From contig JBGOUV010000067.1 of NCBI GenBank assembly GCA_041477815.1, positions 1-21,181 on the forward strand: DNA of 21,181 nt. The letters are read 5' to 3'. A program made the position numbers and the translations under genes. Of the stretch, positions 1 to 8,400 are shown one piece after another (the stretch's first letter is position 1; each line of letters opens with the position of its first letter). The DNA is from JBGOUV01 sp041477815. GTDB taxonomy: Bacteria > Acidobacteriota > Terriglobia > Bryobacterales > JACQDG01. Below the pieces are notes generated by a model. That model saw nothing but the letters and a program-made list of their open reading frames with translations, made no database searches and was not told where the DNA came from.

Positions 1-669
1 CACCACCGCCACCGCCGCCAACTGCTTCCGTCTTCCGCCCGAGACCGCGTGATACACCCACAAGCCCGCCACCACCAGCCCGATCAGGACCGGCGCCTGA
101 TGGTGCCCGCTCAACAGCGAGATCCCCAGAAAGCCGCCCGCCAGCGCCGCATTCCGGTACGGCCGGTCTCCCCGCATCGCCCGCAGGAAGAAGAGGATCA
201 CCAGCGGCCCCCACACCGCCCCATTCGCCATCTGCGGCCACCCGATGTTGCCCACGTACCCGGCCAGCCCAAACGCGACTCCCCCGAGCAGGCTGGCGGC
301 CACCGTCCGCCCCAGGTCCCGGCACAGCAGGTAACAGAACAAGGCTCCCAGGTAACGCGTCAGTACATAGTACCAATTCAGATAGTCGCGAGAGATCACC
401 CCGCCGTCGAGCGGCAGCTGGAACAGGATCCAGTTCAGCGGGTACATTACCCCGGGCTCGGTCCGCCCAGCCAGCGACTGACCTCCCCAGTTGTAGGGAT
501 CCCACAGCGGAAACTGCCCCCGGTTCCACTCTCGGGCCTGGAACTCGAGCCAGGGGAGCACCTGCGTGCTCAAATCGGGAGAATTCAGCCAGGTATACTG
601 CCCGCCGCTCAGGACCAGCTTCCAGTAGATCCCCACGGTGAGCAACAGCAGAAGCACGGGTCCGCGCAT
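1..669 (-). CDS. YfhO-like GT-C membrane protein (N-terminal part, cut by window start)
   Basis: Reading leftward from an ATG at 669, the frame stays open for 223 codons and leaves the window without a stop. The protein opens with a hydrophobic segment (about residues 4-20), then a polar loop with NSPDLSTQ (29-36) and FPLWDPYNWGGQSLAG (53-68), followed by several membrane segments (about 100-116, 125-142, 150-163, 175-186, 192-208). An acidic first loop followed by an FPLWDP-NWGG-type motif is typical of the YfhO family, polytopic membrane proteins related to GT-C glycosyltransferases that use lipid-linked sugars; full members are usually several times longer. The substrate cannot be told. 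It starts 14 bases after the upstream Uma2 gene on the same strand, so the two may be co-transcribed. No strong Shine-Dalgarno sequence precedes the start. An ORF on the opposite strand here is a GC-rich shadow. It could also be another GT-C mannosyltransferase-like protein. Confidence 0.8.
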   Translation of the reverse strand, partial: MRGPVLLLLLTVGIYWKLVLSGGQYTWLNSPDLSTQVLPWLEFQAREWNRGQFPLWDPYNWGGQSLAGRTEPGVMYPLNWILFQLPLDGGVISRDYLNWYYVLTRYLGALFCYLLCRDLGRTVAASLLGGVAFGLAGYVGNIGWPQMANGAVWGPLVILFFLRAMRGDRPYRNAALAGGFLGISLLSGHHQAPVLIGLVVAGLWVYHAVSGGRRKQLAAVAVV

Positions 670-683
670 GCTGGCATCGCCGA

Positions 684-1235
684 TCAGCCGGCCGTGAACA
701 GCTCGTCAATCGGTATTTTCAGACCGGGGAATAACTCGGGAATTTCCAGCGCCTCGCCGGCGCCCAACCGGCGGGCTTCCCCGCTGCGGCGGCAAACCCG
801 CACATGGCGGGACTCCGGGTAGAGCAGCACGGCGGCGGCGACGCCCGCGGCCAGGTATTGATCGATCTTACGCTCTACTTCCGCAGCGGTGTCGTTTGGG
901 GAGACGATCTCGAGGGCCAGGTCGGGAGCGCCCCGGCGCGAGCCGTGAAACACCTCCATGGAGGCACCTTTTTCGCGGCGAATGACGCACACGTCGGGGA
1001 TCCGTTCGACCGTGGGATTCAGCCAGAAGCCGGTGGGACCGGCCACGATGAAATCAACGCCAGCCGATCTGGCTGCGGCGCGAAACAACTCTCCCGCGAG
1101 CATCTGAATCTCGGCATTCTCCAGATTGTGAGCCGGCACTTCAATCACCCTCCCGGCGTCGTACTCGTAGGAGACACCCTCCTGAACGGGCAGGGCGAGA
1201 TATTCCTCCAGGGAGACCAGCGTCGCTGTAGCCAT
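684..1235 (-). CDS. Uma2 family (DUF820) PD-(D/E)XK nuclease-fold protein
   Basis: This 183-residue protein matches the Uma2/DUF820 family, which has a restriction-endonuclease-like fold. The opening TLVSLEEYLAL is a common Uma2 start. IPDVCVI (79-85) carries D81, APDLALEIVSPND (103-115) carries D105 and E109, and ERKIDQYLAAGV (121-132) carries K123; together they look like the acidic/lysine active-site set. The end, IPELFPGLKIPIDELF, is also typical. Whether the protein cuts DNA in the cell is not established for most members, and many occur as scattered accessory genes. A TTG three bases upstream is in frame, but AGGAGGG lies too close to it and is well spaced (about 5 bases) for the ATG at 1235, so the ATG was chosen. 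The YfhO-like gene follows after 14 bases. Confidence 0.88.
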   Translation of the reverse strand: MATATLVSLEEYLALPVQEGVSYEYDAGRVIEVPAHNLENAEIQMLAGELFRAAARSAGVDFIVAGPTGFWLNPTVERIPDVCVIRREKGASMEVFHGSRRGAPDLALEIVSPNDTAAEVERKIDQYLAAGVAAAVLLYPESRHVRVCRRSGEARRLGAGEALEIPELFPGLKIPIDELFTAG

Positions 1236-1488
1236 CAAGCCCTCCTAGGCGCAGTGTAGCACACGGTATCGGGAGGGCCTCCTCAGAGGCCTCCTGTAGC
1301 GGCCCCCGCTTCTAGCGGAATGCTAGCTCACAATCCGCCCCCCGGTCCTGCCACCGGCATCGCCGAATAGTGAACATGAACCAAGGCCCAGCGCCCGCCT
1401 GTACCCCTGTGAAATACTTGGGGCTCCCGCCCCCCGGTCTCCACCCGGGACCCGCAGAGTCAGGAGCAGTGGCCGCCGGCTGACCCGG
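1236..1488. other. Intergenic region without a recognisable gene
   Basis: These 253 bases lie between the Uma2 start and the hydrolase stop. A short ORF here lacks a credible start, composition or motif and is treated as chance. The stretch holds short GC-rich inverted repeats, for example CCGCT-TCT-AGCGG near 1307-1319. No confident promoter for the leftward Uma2 gene was found. Confidence 0.5.
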
Positions 1489-1494
1489 TCAGCC
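1478..1494 (-). terminator. Small hairpin overlapping the hydrolase stop codon
   Basis: GGCTGA, a five-base loop and TCAGCC form a perfect 6-bp stem that includes the TGA stop of the hydrolase gene. It sits where a terminator would be expected for this leftward gene. No run of T follows it in the transcribed direction, so intrinsic termination is doubtful; it may only protect the 3' end or be chance. Confidence 0.2.
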
Positions 1495-2382
1495 CCGCAG
1501 GTACTTGTTGAAGAAATCGAGGGTCCGCTGCCAGGCCAGCTTGGCCGCGGCCTCGTCATAACGGGGCGTCGTATCGTTGTGGAAACCATGATTCGCGCCC
1601 TCATACATATGCGCGGTGTGGGTCACGTGGTTGGCTTTCAGGGCTTCCTCGTAAGCGGGCCATCCATCGTTGATGCGTTTGTCCAAGGAAGCGTAGTGAA
1701 GCAGCAGCGGCGCCTTGATCTTGGCGGCGTCGGCGGCGGAAGCCTGGGAGCCATAGAAAGGAACCGCGGCAGCCAGGTCGGCGCCCATCCGCACCGCCAG
1801 CATATTGGCAATACCCCCGCCAAAGCAGAAGCCCACCACGCCTACCTTGCCGCTGCAGTCGGAGCGCGCCTTCAGCCAGCGCGCCGACGCCACAAAGTCT
1901 TCGGCCATCTTGGCCCGGTCCACTTTTCCAAACAACTGGCCGCCATTCTCATCGTCGCCCGGGTAGCCGCCGACGCTGGTCAGACCGTCGGGCGCGAAAG
2001 CCACAAAATTCTGCGCGCCCAATCGTCGCGCCACGTCCTGGATGTAGGGATTCAGGCCCCGGTTCTCGTGCACCACCAGCACTCCGGGCAGCTTGCCACT
2101 CGCCTTCGCCGGACGCACCAGGTACCCATTGATGCTTCCATTACCCTGCGGCGAGGGTACGGTGGCCTTCTCGGTCTTAATGCGGCTGTCGTCTTTGGCC
2201 ACTTGTTGCGCCCAGGCGTAGTTCGGCCGGAGGCTCTCCCAGATCGCCGTGGCCGTCAAGCCGCCCACCGCGAATTTCTTCGCTCCCTCCAGGAACTCAC
2301 GGCGGCCGATATCGCCGTGAACGTATCGGTCAAACAAGTCCAGCAACTCCTGTGGGAACTCGCCCGCGCTCTTTCGCTCCAT
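1489..2382 (-). CDS. Dienelactone hydrolase family protein with twin-arginine-like leader
   Basis: This 297-residue alpha/beta hydrolase is of the dienelactone hydrolase family. The expected Cys-Asp-His triad is visible: the nucleophile C186 in GFCFGGG, D234 in ASLDKRIN and H265 in GANHGFH. VVHENRGL (103-110) carries the conserved glutamate E106 that pairs with the cysteine in this family. The first ~60 residues are extra: an acidic helix, then GRREFLEGAKKFAVGGL (26-42), which resembles a twin-arginine signal (R27, R28) before a short hydrophobic stretch ending near YAWAQ. Periplasmic location is inferred. The longest ORF begins ten codons earlier, but GGAAAGGAG lies 9 bases before the ATG at 2382, so that start is used. 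The substrate is unknown; many homologues are not true dienelactone hydrolases. The gene is divergent from the NHL-propeller gene. Confidence 0.88.
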   Translation of the reverse strand: MERKSAGEFPQELLDLFDRYVHGDIGRREFLEGAKKFAVGGLTATAIWESLRPNYAWAQQVAKDDSRIKTEKATVPSPQGNGSINGYLVRPAKASGKLPGVLVVHENRGLNPYIQDVARRLGAQNFVAFAPDGLTSVGGYPGDDENGGQLFGKVDRAKMAEDFVASARWLKARSDCSGKVGVVGFCFGGGIANMLAVRMGADLAAAVPFYGSQASAADAAKIKAPLLLHYASLDKRINDGWPAYEEALKANHVTHTAHMYEGANHGFHNDTTPRYDEAAAKLAWQRTLDFFNKYLRG

Positions 2383-2514
2383 GTCCAGTGACTCCTTTCC
2401 AGCGCAAAGCATACCACACCAGTCCCCCCCGGGCGCGGCGCCGGACTTCCTGGTATTTTAGACCCGAGAGGCCGCCGCCGAGGCGCGACGGTTTGACAAA
2501 TCCTGGAAACTGCC

Positions 2515-3564
2515 ATGACCAGACTCCTGCCGGCACTCGGAATTCTTACGATAGCGTTGTCGGCGCAGAACCCGCCGCGCTTCGAGGTGGACCCCACCTG
2601 GCCGAAACCATTGCCGGAAGGCTGGGTGTTCGCCCGGCTCGGAGGGGTGTGTGTGGATGCCCACGATCACATCGCCGTCGTCGACCGCAGGGATATTACG
2701 GCGGAGGAGGCGGAGACCTCGCGCCCGGCGCCGCCGATCACGCTGTTTGACGCCGCCGGCGACGTCATCGCGTCGTTCGGCGACCCCCACGTGGTTCCGC
2801 AGTCGATCCACGGCTGCTTCTTCGACCGGGAAAACAATGTCTGGGTCGGGGGCAACGGCGACGGCATCATTCAGAAGTACAGCCATGACGGAAAGCTCCT
2901 GCTGCAAATCGGGAAGCGTGGGCTCTTCGACACCTCGGACGGCGCCAGAACAGGTCCGGCCAACAACTCGAGTCACGAGCAGTTCTTCCTCCCCGCGGGA
3001 ATCGCCATCGACCCCGCCAACGGCGACATCTATGTCGCGGACGGCTACGGCAACCGCCGCGTGGCGGTTTTTGACAAGACGGGAAAGTTCCTGCGCCAGT
3101 GGGGCCGGCAGGCGACCGCGGAAGAGACCCGGGCCGGCGCCCCGGGCGTGTTCTCGCAGTTGGTGCATTGCATCGCCATGGGGAACAACGGCCTGCTGTA
3201 CGTGTGCGACCGGCAGGGCGACCGGGTGCAGGTGTTTGACAAGGCCGGAAAGTTTCAGCGCAACATCTGGATCCGGACGGGAACCCCCACCCTGCCCGAT
3301 CCGCGTGGCACCGCCTGGTGGGTGGCCTTCTCCCGCGATCCCGAGCAGAAGTTCCTATACGTGATGAACGGCCGCAACGAGCAGGTGCACATTCTCGATC
3401 ATGCCAGCGGGCGGATCCTGGCCAGCTTCGGGCGCCCCGGACACCAGCTCGGCAATTTCATTCACGGGCATGCCATCGCTCTGGACTCGAAAGGGAACCT
3501 GTATGTGGCCGAGACCGATTGGGGCCGGCGTGTCCAAAGGTTCAAGCCCGCCGAAGGCCGGTAG
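2515..3564 (+). CDS. Secreted six-bladed NHL-repeat beta-propeller protein
   Basis: The 349-residue protein starts with a short signal peptide (MTRLLPALGILTIALSA, cleavage near 17). The mature part is made of about six NHL-type blades, at roughly 42-88, 95-137, 158-200, 212-250, 268-306 and 315-347. Each has a hydrophobic strand pair such as GIAIDPANGDIYVADG followed by a FDK-GKF turn. Six blades match the fold of peptidyl-alpha-hydroxyglycine alpha-amidating lyase-like propellers, a name often given to acidobacterial homologues; enzymatic activity is not shown here. The opening FEVDPTWPKPLPEGW is, as I recall, common in such secreted propellers. The PQQ-type quinoprotein begins 91 bases downstream on the same strand, so a shared transcript and related role are plausible. 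The Shine-Dalgarno sequence is weak. Confidence 0.82.
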   Translation: MTRLLPALGILTIALSAQNPPRFEVDPTWPKPLPEGWVFARLGGVCVDAHDHIAVVDRRDITAEEAETSRPAPPITLFDAAGDVIASFGDPHVVPQSIHGCFFDRENNVWVGGNGDGIIQKYSHDGKLLLQIGKRGLFDTSDGARTGPANNSSHEQFFLPAGIAIDPANGDIYVADGYGNRRVAVFDKTGKFLRQWGRQATAEETRAGAPGVFSQLVHCIAMGNNGLLYVCDRQGDRVQVFDKAGKFQRNIWIRTGTPTLPDPRGTAWWVAFSRDPEQKFLYVMNGRNEQVHILDHASGRILASFGRPGHQLGNFIHGHAIALDSKGNLYVAETDWGRRVQRFKPAEGR

Positions 3565-3655
3565 AATCATGCGCCAGGCCGCGCTGCTCTGGGGGCCGCG
3601 CGACGCCGGTCCCCCCGAGAAGAGTTACGATAGTGGGGCTGCCAAACAGATCGCG

Positions 3656-5311
3656 ATGAGGGCGTCTCCAGTATCAACCTTTTGGGTGGGAGTCCTGGCC
3701 GTGGTCGCGGCAGCTATGGCGTGGCCGCTCCCAGGACAAGGACTGCCGATTCCCTATGAACGCCTCCTGGAGGCTAATCGAGAGCCGGGCAACTGGCTGA
3801 TGTACTCGAACACCTACAACGGGTGGCGGTACAGCCGGCTGGATCAGATTCACACCGGGAACGTGGATCGGCTGCGGGTCAAGTGGATTTTCCAGGGACG
3901 GCACCCGGAGAAGTTTGAGACCACGCCGCTGGTGGTGGACGGGGTCATGTATCTGACCCGGCCCGAGAACGACATCTTCGCCCTGGATGCCGAGACCGGG
4001 CGAGTCCTGTGGACTTACAGCCACCGCAATCCGCCTCGCACCTATAACTGCTGCGGGAAGGTGAATCGGGGCTTGGCCATCCTGGGAAACCGCCTGTTCA
4101 TGAACACCCTGGACATGCACATTCTGGCCGTGGACGCCAAGAGCGGGCGGGAGCTCTGGAAGACCAAGATATTCGACCACACCGCCGCCGGAGGGTACGC
4201 CGCTTCCGGAGCCCCGCTGGTGGTGAAGGACAAGGTCATTGTCGGCATGGCCGGCGGCGAGCGCGGCGTGAGCGGGTTTCTCGATGCGTATGACGCGGCT
4301 ACGGGAAAACAGGTGTGGCGATTCCATACGATTCCCCAGCCGGGGGAGCCGAACTTCGGAACTTGGGCCGGGGATTCGTGGAAGACGGGAGGTGCTTCCA
4401 CCTGGAACAACGGTTCCTATGATCCGGAGCTGAACCTGGTCTACTGGGGTACCAGTAATCCCTGGCCGGACTACAACGGAGACTTCCGCGCCGGCGATAA
4501 TCTCTACTCCTGCTCGGTCGTGGCCCTGGATGCGGATAGCGGGAAACTGCGATGGTATTATCAGTTCACTCCACATGACCTGCACGACTGGGACTCCACC
4601 CAGATCCCGGTGCTGCTGGACGCGGAGTTTCGGGGCCGGCAGCGCAGGCTGCTGCTGTGGCCGAACCGGAACGGTTTTTTCTACGTACTGGACCGGACCA
4701 ACGGCGAGTTTCTGCTGGCGAAGGCTTTCGTGAAGCAGACCTGGGTGAAGGAGTTCGACGACCACGGACGCCCCATCGTCATCCCCGGCCAGGAGCCGAC
4801 GCTCGAAGGCCTCGATTCGGTATGGCCGGGGACCGATGGCGCCGCCAACTGGATGTCGCACAGCTACAGCCCCCTCACCAGGCTGCTCTATGTCTCGGGC
4901 CGCGAGGAGCGCCGCGTGTTTACCAAGACGGCGGTTCGGCACCCCACGACGGCGGCGGACGAAGGCGGCGGCGCCTTCGCGGGGTTTCGCCGTTTCCCAC
5001 GGCCGCGGTTTGCTCCGGAGGAGAGCTGGGGGAAGGTCATCGCCATCGACCCCGCCACCGGCGAAGTCCGCTGGGAGCACCGGGTGCTGACGCCTCCCTG
5101 GTCGGGTGTGATGGCCACCGCGGGCAATCTGGTGTTCGGCGGAACCTTCGAGGGCAACGTTTTCGCCTTGGACGCGCGCACCGGCCGGCGCCTGTGGCGT
5201 TTCCTGGGCAACGACAAGATCTACTCCAGTCCCATCAGTTTTCTGAGCAACGGCAAGCAGCACGTGTCCCTGCCGGTCGGAGACGTCTTACTCACTTTCG
5301 CCCTGGATTGA
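3656..5311 (+). CDS. PQQ-type quinoprotein dehydrogenase (methanol/ethanol dehydrogenase-like), no heme domain
   Basis: The 551-residue protein has a signal peptide (about 1-29) and an eight-bladed quinoprotein propeller. Tryptophan-docking repeats include ALDAETGRVLW (109-119), AVDAKSGRELW (158-168), ALDADSGKLRW (290-300) and AIDPATGEVRW (463-473). The adjacent cysteines C132-C133 correspond to the vicinal disulfide that stacks on PQQ in methanol dehydrogenase. E202 (GGERG), N251/N252 (TWNNGSYDP), D281 (RAGDN) and R338 (PNRNGFFY) sit where cofactor/metal ligands and the catalytic Asp occur in that family. There is no CxxCH, so electrons must pass to a separate carrier. The substrate is unknown. 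The reading frame is open much further upstream, into the preceding gene; the ATG at 3656 gives the clean signal peptide and is preferred, though its Shine-Dalgarno is weak. An alternative ATG lies at 3569. It may belong to the acidobacterial 'empty quinoprotein' group, whose hosts are thought not to make PQQ. Confidence 0.85.
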   Translation: MRASPVSTFWVGVLAVVAAAMAWPLPGQGLPIPYERLLEANREPGNWLMYSNTYNGWRYSRLDQIHTGNVDRLRVKWIFQGRHPEKFETTPLVVDGVMYLTRPENDIFALDAETGRVLWTYSHRNPPRTYNCCGKVNRGLAILGNRLFMNTLDMHILAVDAKSGRELWKTKIFDHTAAGGYAASGAPLVVKDKVIVGMAGGERGVSGFLDAYDAATGKQVWRFHTIPQPGEPNFGTWAGDSWKTGGASTWNNGSYDPELNLVYWGTSNPWPDYNGDFRAGDNLYSCSVVALDADSGKLRWYYQFTPHDLHDWDSTQIPVLLDAEFRGRQRRLLLWPNRNGFFYVLDRTNGEFLLAKAFVKQTWVKEFDDHGRPIVIPGQEPTLEGLDSVWPGTDGAANWMSHSYSPLTRLLYVSGREERRVFTKTAVRHPTTAADEGGGAFAGFRRFPRPRFAPEESWGKVIAIDPATGEVRWEHRVLTPPWSGVMATAGNLVFGGTFEGNVFALDARTGRRLWRFLGNDKIYSSPISFLSNGKQHVSLPVGDVLLTFALD

Positions 5312-5456
5312 GCGGCAGCCTGGCGTGACGGCCGGTAAATAAGGATCAGCGCTGGACAAAAGTAGAGTTCATCGCTCCCCCGTCTCCACCCGTGAAAACT
5401 ATATCGGAACCGGCCGGGAATGTGATAACCTGGACCAAATCCAGACTAAGGGGAGT

Positions 5457-8400
5457 ATGATGCTGACCAAGAGTTTTTGGCTGTTGGGAGTCTGCCTTTT
5501 CGTGATCGCGGTGGTGGCTTCGGCCCAGACCACCACAGGATCCATCGTGGGGGCCGTTACCGACCCCAGCGGCGCTGGCGTGCCGGGCGCTACTGTAACG
5601 GTTACCAACGAAGGGACCGGAATCGTGGCCCTCCGGCTGACCACCGATCCGTCCGGGAATTATGTAGCCACCACGCTGCCGCCCGGCCGCTACGCGGTTT
5701 CGATCGAGGCCCCCGGCTTCAAGAAATCGGTCAGCCAGGGGATCAACCTCAGCGTGCAGGACCGGATCGCGGTCAACGCCTCGCTGGAGGTTGGCCAGGT
5801 GACCGAAACCGTGGAGGTCACCGGCGCCGCCCAGCAACTGCAGACCGACTCCTCATATCTGGGACAGGTCGTCGAGTCCCAGCGAATCGTGGATCTCCCG
5901 CTGAACGGCCGCTACTTCACGCGTCTGGCCGTGCTCACTTCCGGGACGATTCCCACCGCGCCCGGCGCCCGCGATGAGCGGACCGGCGGGTTCAGCTCCA
6001 ACGGCGTTCGCCCCTACCAGAACAGTTACCTCCTCGACGGCATCGACAACAACAGCCTCTCGCAGGACCTGACCAACGAGGCCAGCTTCGTCTATGGGCC
6101 TTCGCCCGACGCCATCGCCGAGTTCCGCGTCCAGACCAACTCCATGAGCGCCGAGTTCGGGCGCTCGGGCGGCGCGGTGATGAACGTCAACATCAAGTCC
6201 GGCACCAACGGGTACCACGGGGCCGTTTTCGAGTTCCTGCGCAACGACAAGTTCGACGCCAGAAACTTCTTTGCCGGGAACGTCAAGCCGGAATACCGGC
6301 TGAACCAGTTCGGCGGGGCGGCGGGGGGGCCGGTGCTGAAGAACCGCACCTTCTTCTTCGCCGACTACCAGGCGACGCGCCAGCGTACCGGCCAGACCTT
6401 TCTTACCACCGTGGCGCCGATCCCGTGGCGCACCGGCGACTACAGCGGGTTCAACCCGGTCCTCGACCCCACTACCAAACAGCCGCTGTCGAATAACCGG
6501 GTTCCGGCGTCCACCTTCGATCCGGCCGCCGTGAAGCTGATTGCCTTGATGCCGGCCCCCACCGTGCCCGGGTCCGTGTCCTTTACCGGCGTGGCGAACA
6601 ACTACCTGATCAATCCCGTGGAGCCGAGCCGGACGGACCAGGGGGACATCCGCGTCGACCACAAGATCTCCGACAAGGACTCCATCTTCGGCCGGTTCAG
6701 TATGTCGAACCAGGAGCTGTCGCCGCCCTCCCCCATTCCGCCCCCGCTGGCCGGCGCGGCGTTCTCCTCCGGCGACTGGACCAACAACACGCGCAGCGCG
6801 GTGATCAGCGAGACCCATATTTTCTCCCCGCGGGTCATCAACGAATTCCGTCTCGGCTACACCCGGCTCCGCAGCGAGCGGCTGCAGTTCAACGCCTTCG
6901 AGAACGTCTCGGCGCAGGTCGGGATTCCCGGCATTCCGTTCAGCGCGGGCAACGGCGGGTTGCCTCGCTTTGACGTGAGCGGCGTCGCCAGTTTCGGCGG
7001 CGCCACTTACCAGCCCACCCGGGAGTTCGAGAACGTCGTCCACCTCATCAATACCCTGAGCGTCATTCGGGGCCGGCACACCCTGAAGTTCGGCTTCGAG
7101 TATAAGCCCAAAGTGGACTTCAGCATCCTGCAGCCCCCCACGCCCCGCGGCCGGTTCGGGTTCACCGGCAATTTCACCCGCGACACCAATAATCGCGGCA
7201 ACACCGGACTGGGATTCGCCGACTTCATCATGGGCCGCACCGACAACACCCGCCTCGGCAGCTTCATCGACGACACCTTCCAGCAGCCGGGCGACTTCTT
7301 CTACGCGCAGGACGACCTGAAGCTGACCTCCAAGCTGACCCTGAACCTGGGGGTGCGCTACGAGTTCATCAGTCATCCCACCGAGCGGCATGACGCTCAG
7401 GCCAGCTTCAACATCGCCAACGGCACGCTCGAACTGGTGAAGGGCCGCACCGACCCGCTGCCTTCCAACTTCTTCACGCAGGTGCCGGTGACGCGCGACG
7501 CCCCCCGCCAACTGGTGCCGCAAGACCGCAACAACTGGGCGCCGCGGGTGGGGTTTGCCTACCAGTTCACGCCTAAGACGGTGGTCCGCTCAGGCTACGG
7601 AATCTTCTACTCCTCCTACGAGGCCGGGCCCTTGAGCATCCCGAATCCAGGCAATAATCCGCCGTTTTTCCTGGAATCCCGCTGGGATCCGGTGACCTTT
7701 GGAGTCCCCAACGCGGACGTCAACCAGCTCTCCCGCGGCCTGCCCCTGGATGCGTTCGTCCGGCCGGTGGCGCCGGCCCTGTTCTCGCTCGACCCGGGTT
7801 TTCGCAACCCCTACGTCCAGCACTGGAATCTCAGCGTGCAGCGGAGCCTGGGATGGAATACGGTGTGGGAAACCGCCTACGCGGGGTCGGCCGGGAAGAA
7901 GCTGTATGAATTCCTGGACGCCAACGCCCCCACGCCCACGGCCGACGCCAGCATCGCGACCAACGCCCGGCGGGCGCGTCCCTTCCTCGGCGGCAGCCTC
8001 ACCTACTGGTCCTCCAGCAACAGCTCGACCTACCACTCGCTGCAGACCAAGGTGGAGAAGCGCTTCTCCAACAACTTGAGCTTCCTCGCCGCCTACACCT
8101 GGGGCAAGGCGATGGACGAGGCTTCCCAGGCGTCGCTGGGGTTTAACAACAGCGTCAGCTTCCGGGACCAGCGCAACCGGCGCGCGGAGAAGGCCCGCTC
8201 GGACTACGATATTGCCCACCGCTTCGTGCTGAGCTATACGTATGAAGTGCCGTTCGCCCGCAACCTGACCGGTCCGGCCAAGGTGCTGCTCGACGGCTGG
8301 CAGATCCTGGGCATTCACGCCTTCAATACCGGAAACCCCTACACGATTTCCGCCCGCACAAACTTCTCCAACGCCGGCGGCGATACGCGTCCCGATCTGA

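Noticed and set aside
49..822. Plus-strand ORF at the left edge
   Set aside because: Pro/Arg/Gln-rich shadow of the minus-strand YfhO-like and Uma2 genes, both of which have family motifs.
2493..2498. TTGACA -35-like hexamer before the NHL gene
   Set aside because: It is only 16 bases from the start codon, so a -10 box would fall on the ATG; not usable as this gene's promoter.
3674..5263. Antisense ORF opposite the quinoprotein
   Set aside because: Composition shadow of the plus-strand gene; no start signals or motifs.
1431..5394. Shared string GTCTCCACCCG in the intergenic regions near 1438 and 5382
   Set aside because: Only 11 bases match and the flanks differ; too short to call a dispersed repeat from two copies.
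5430..5444. CTGGA-N5-TCCAG inverted repeat just before the receptor 1 ribosome site
   Set aside because: Five-base arms are common by chance; no supporting promoter or attenuator structure was found.
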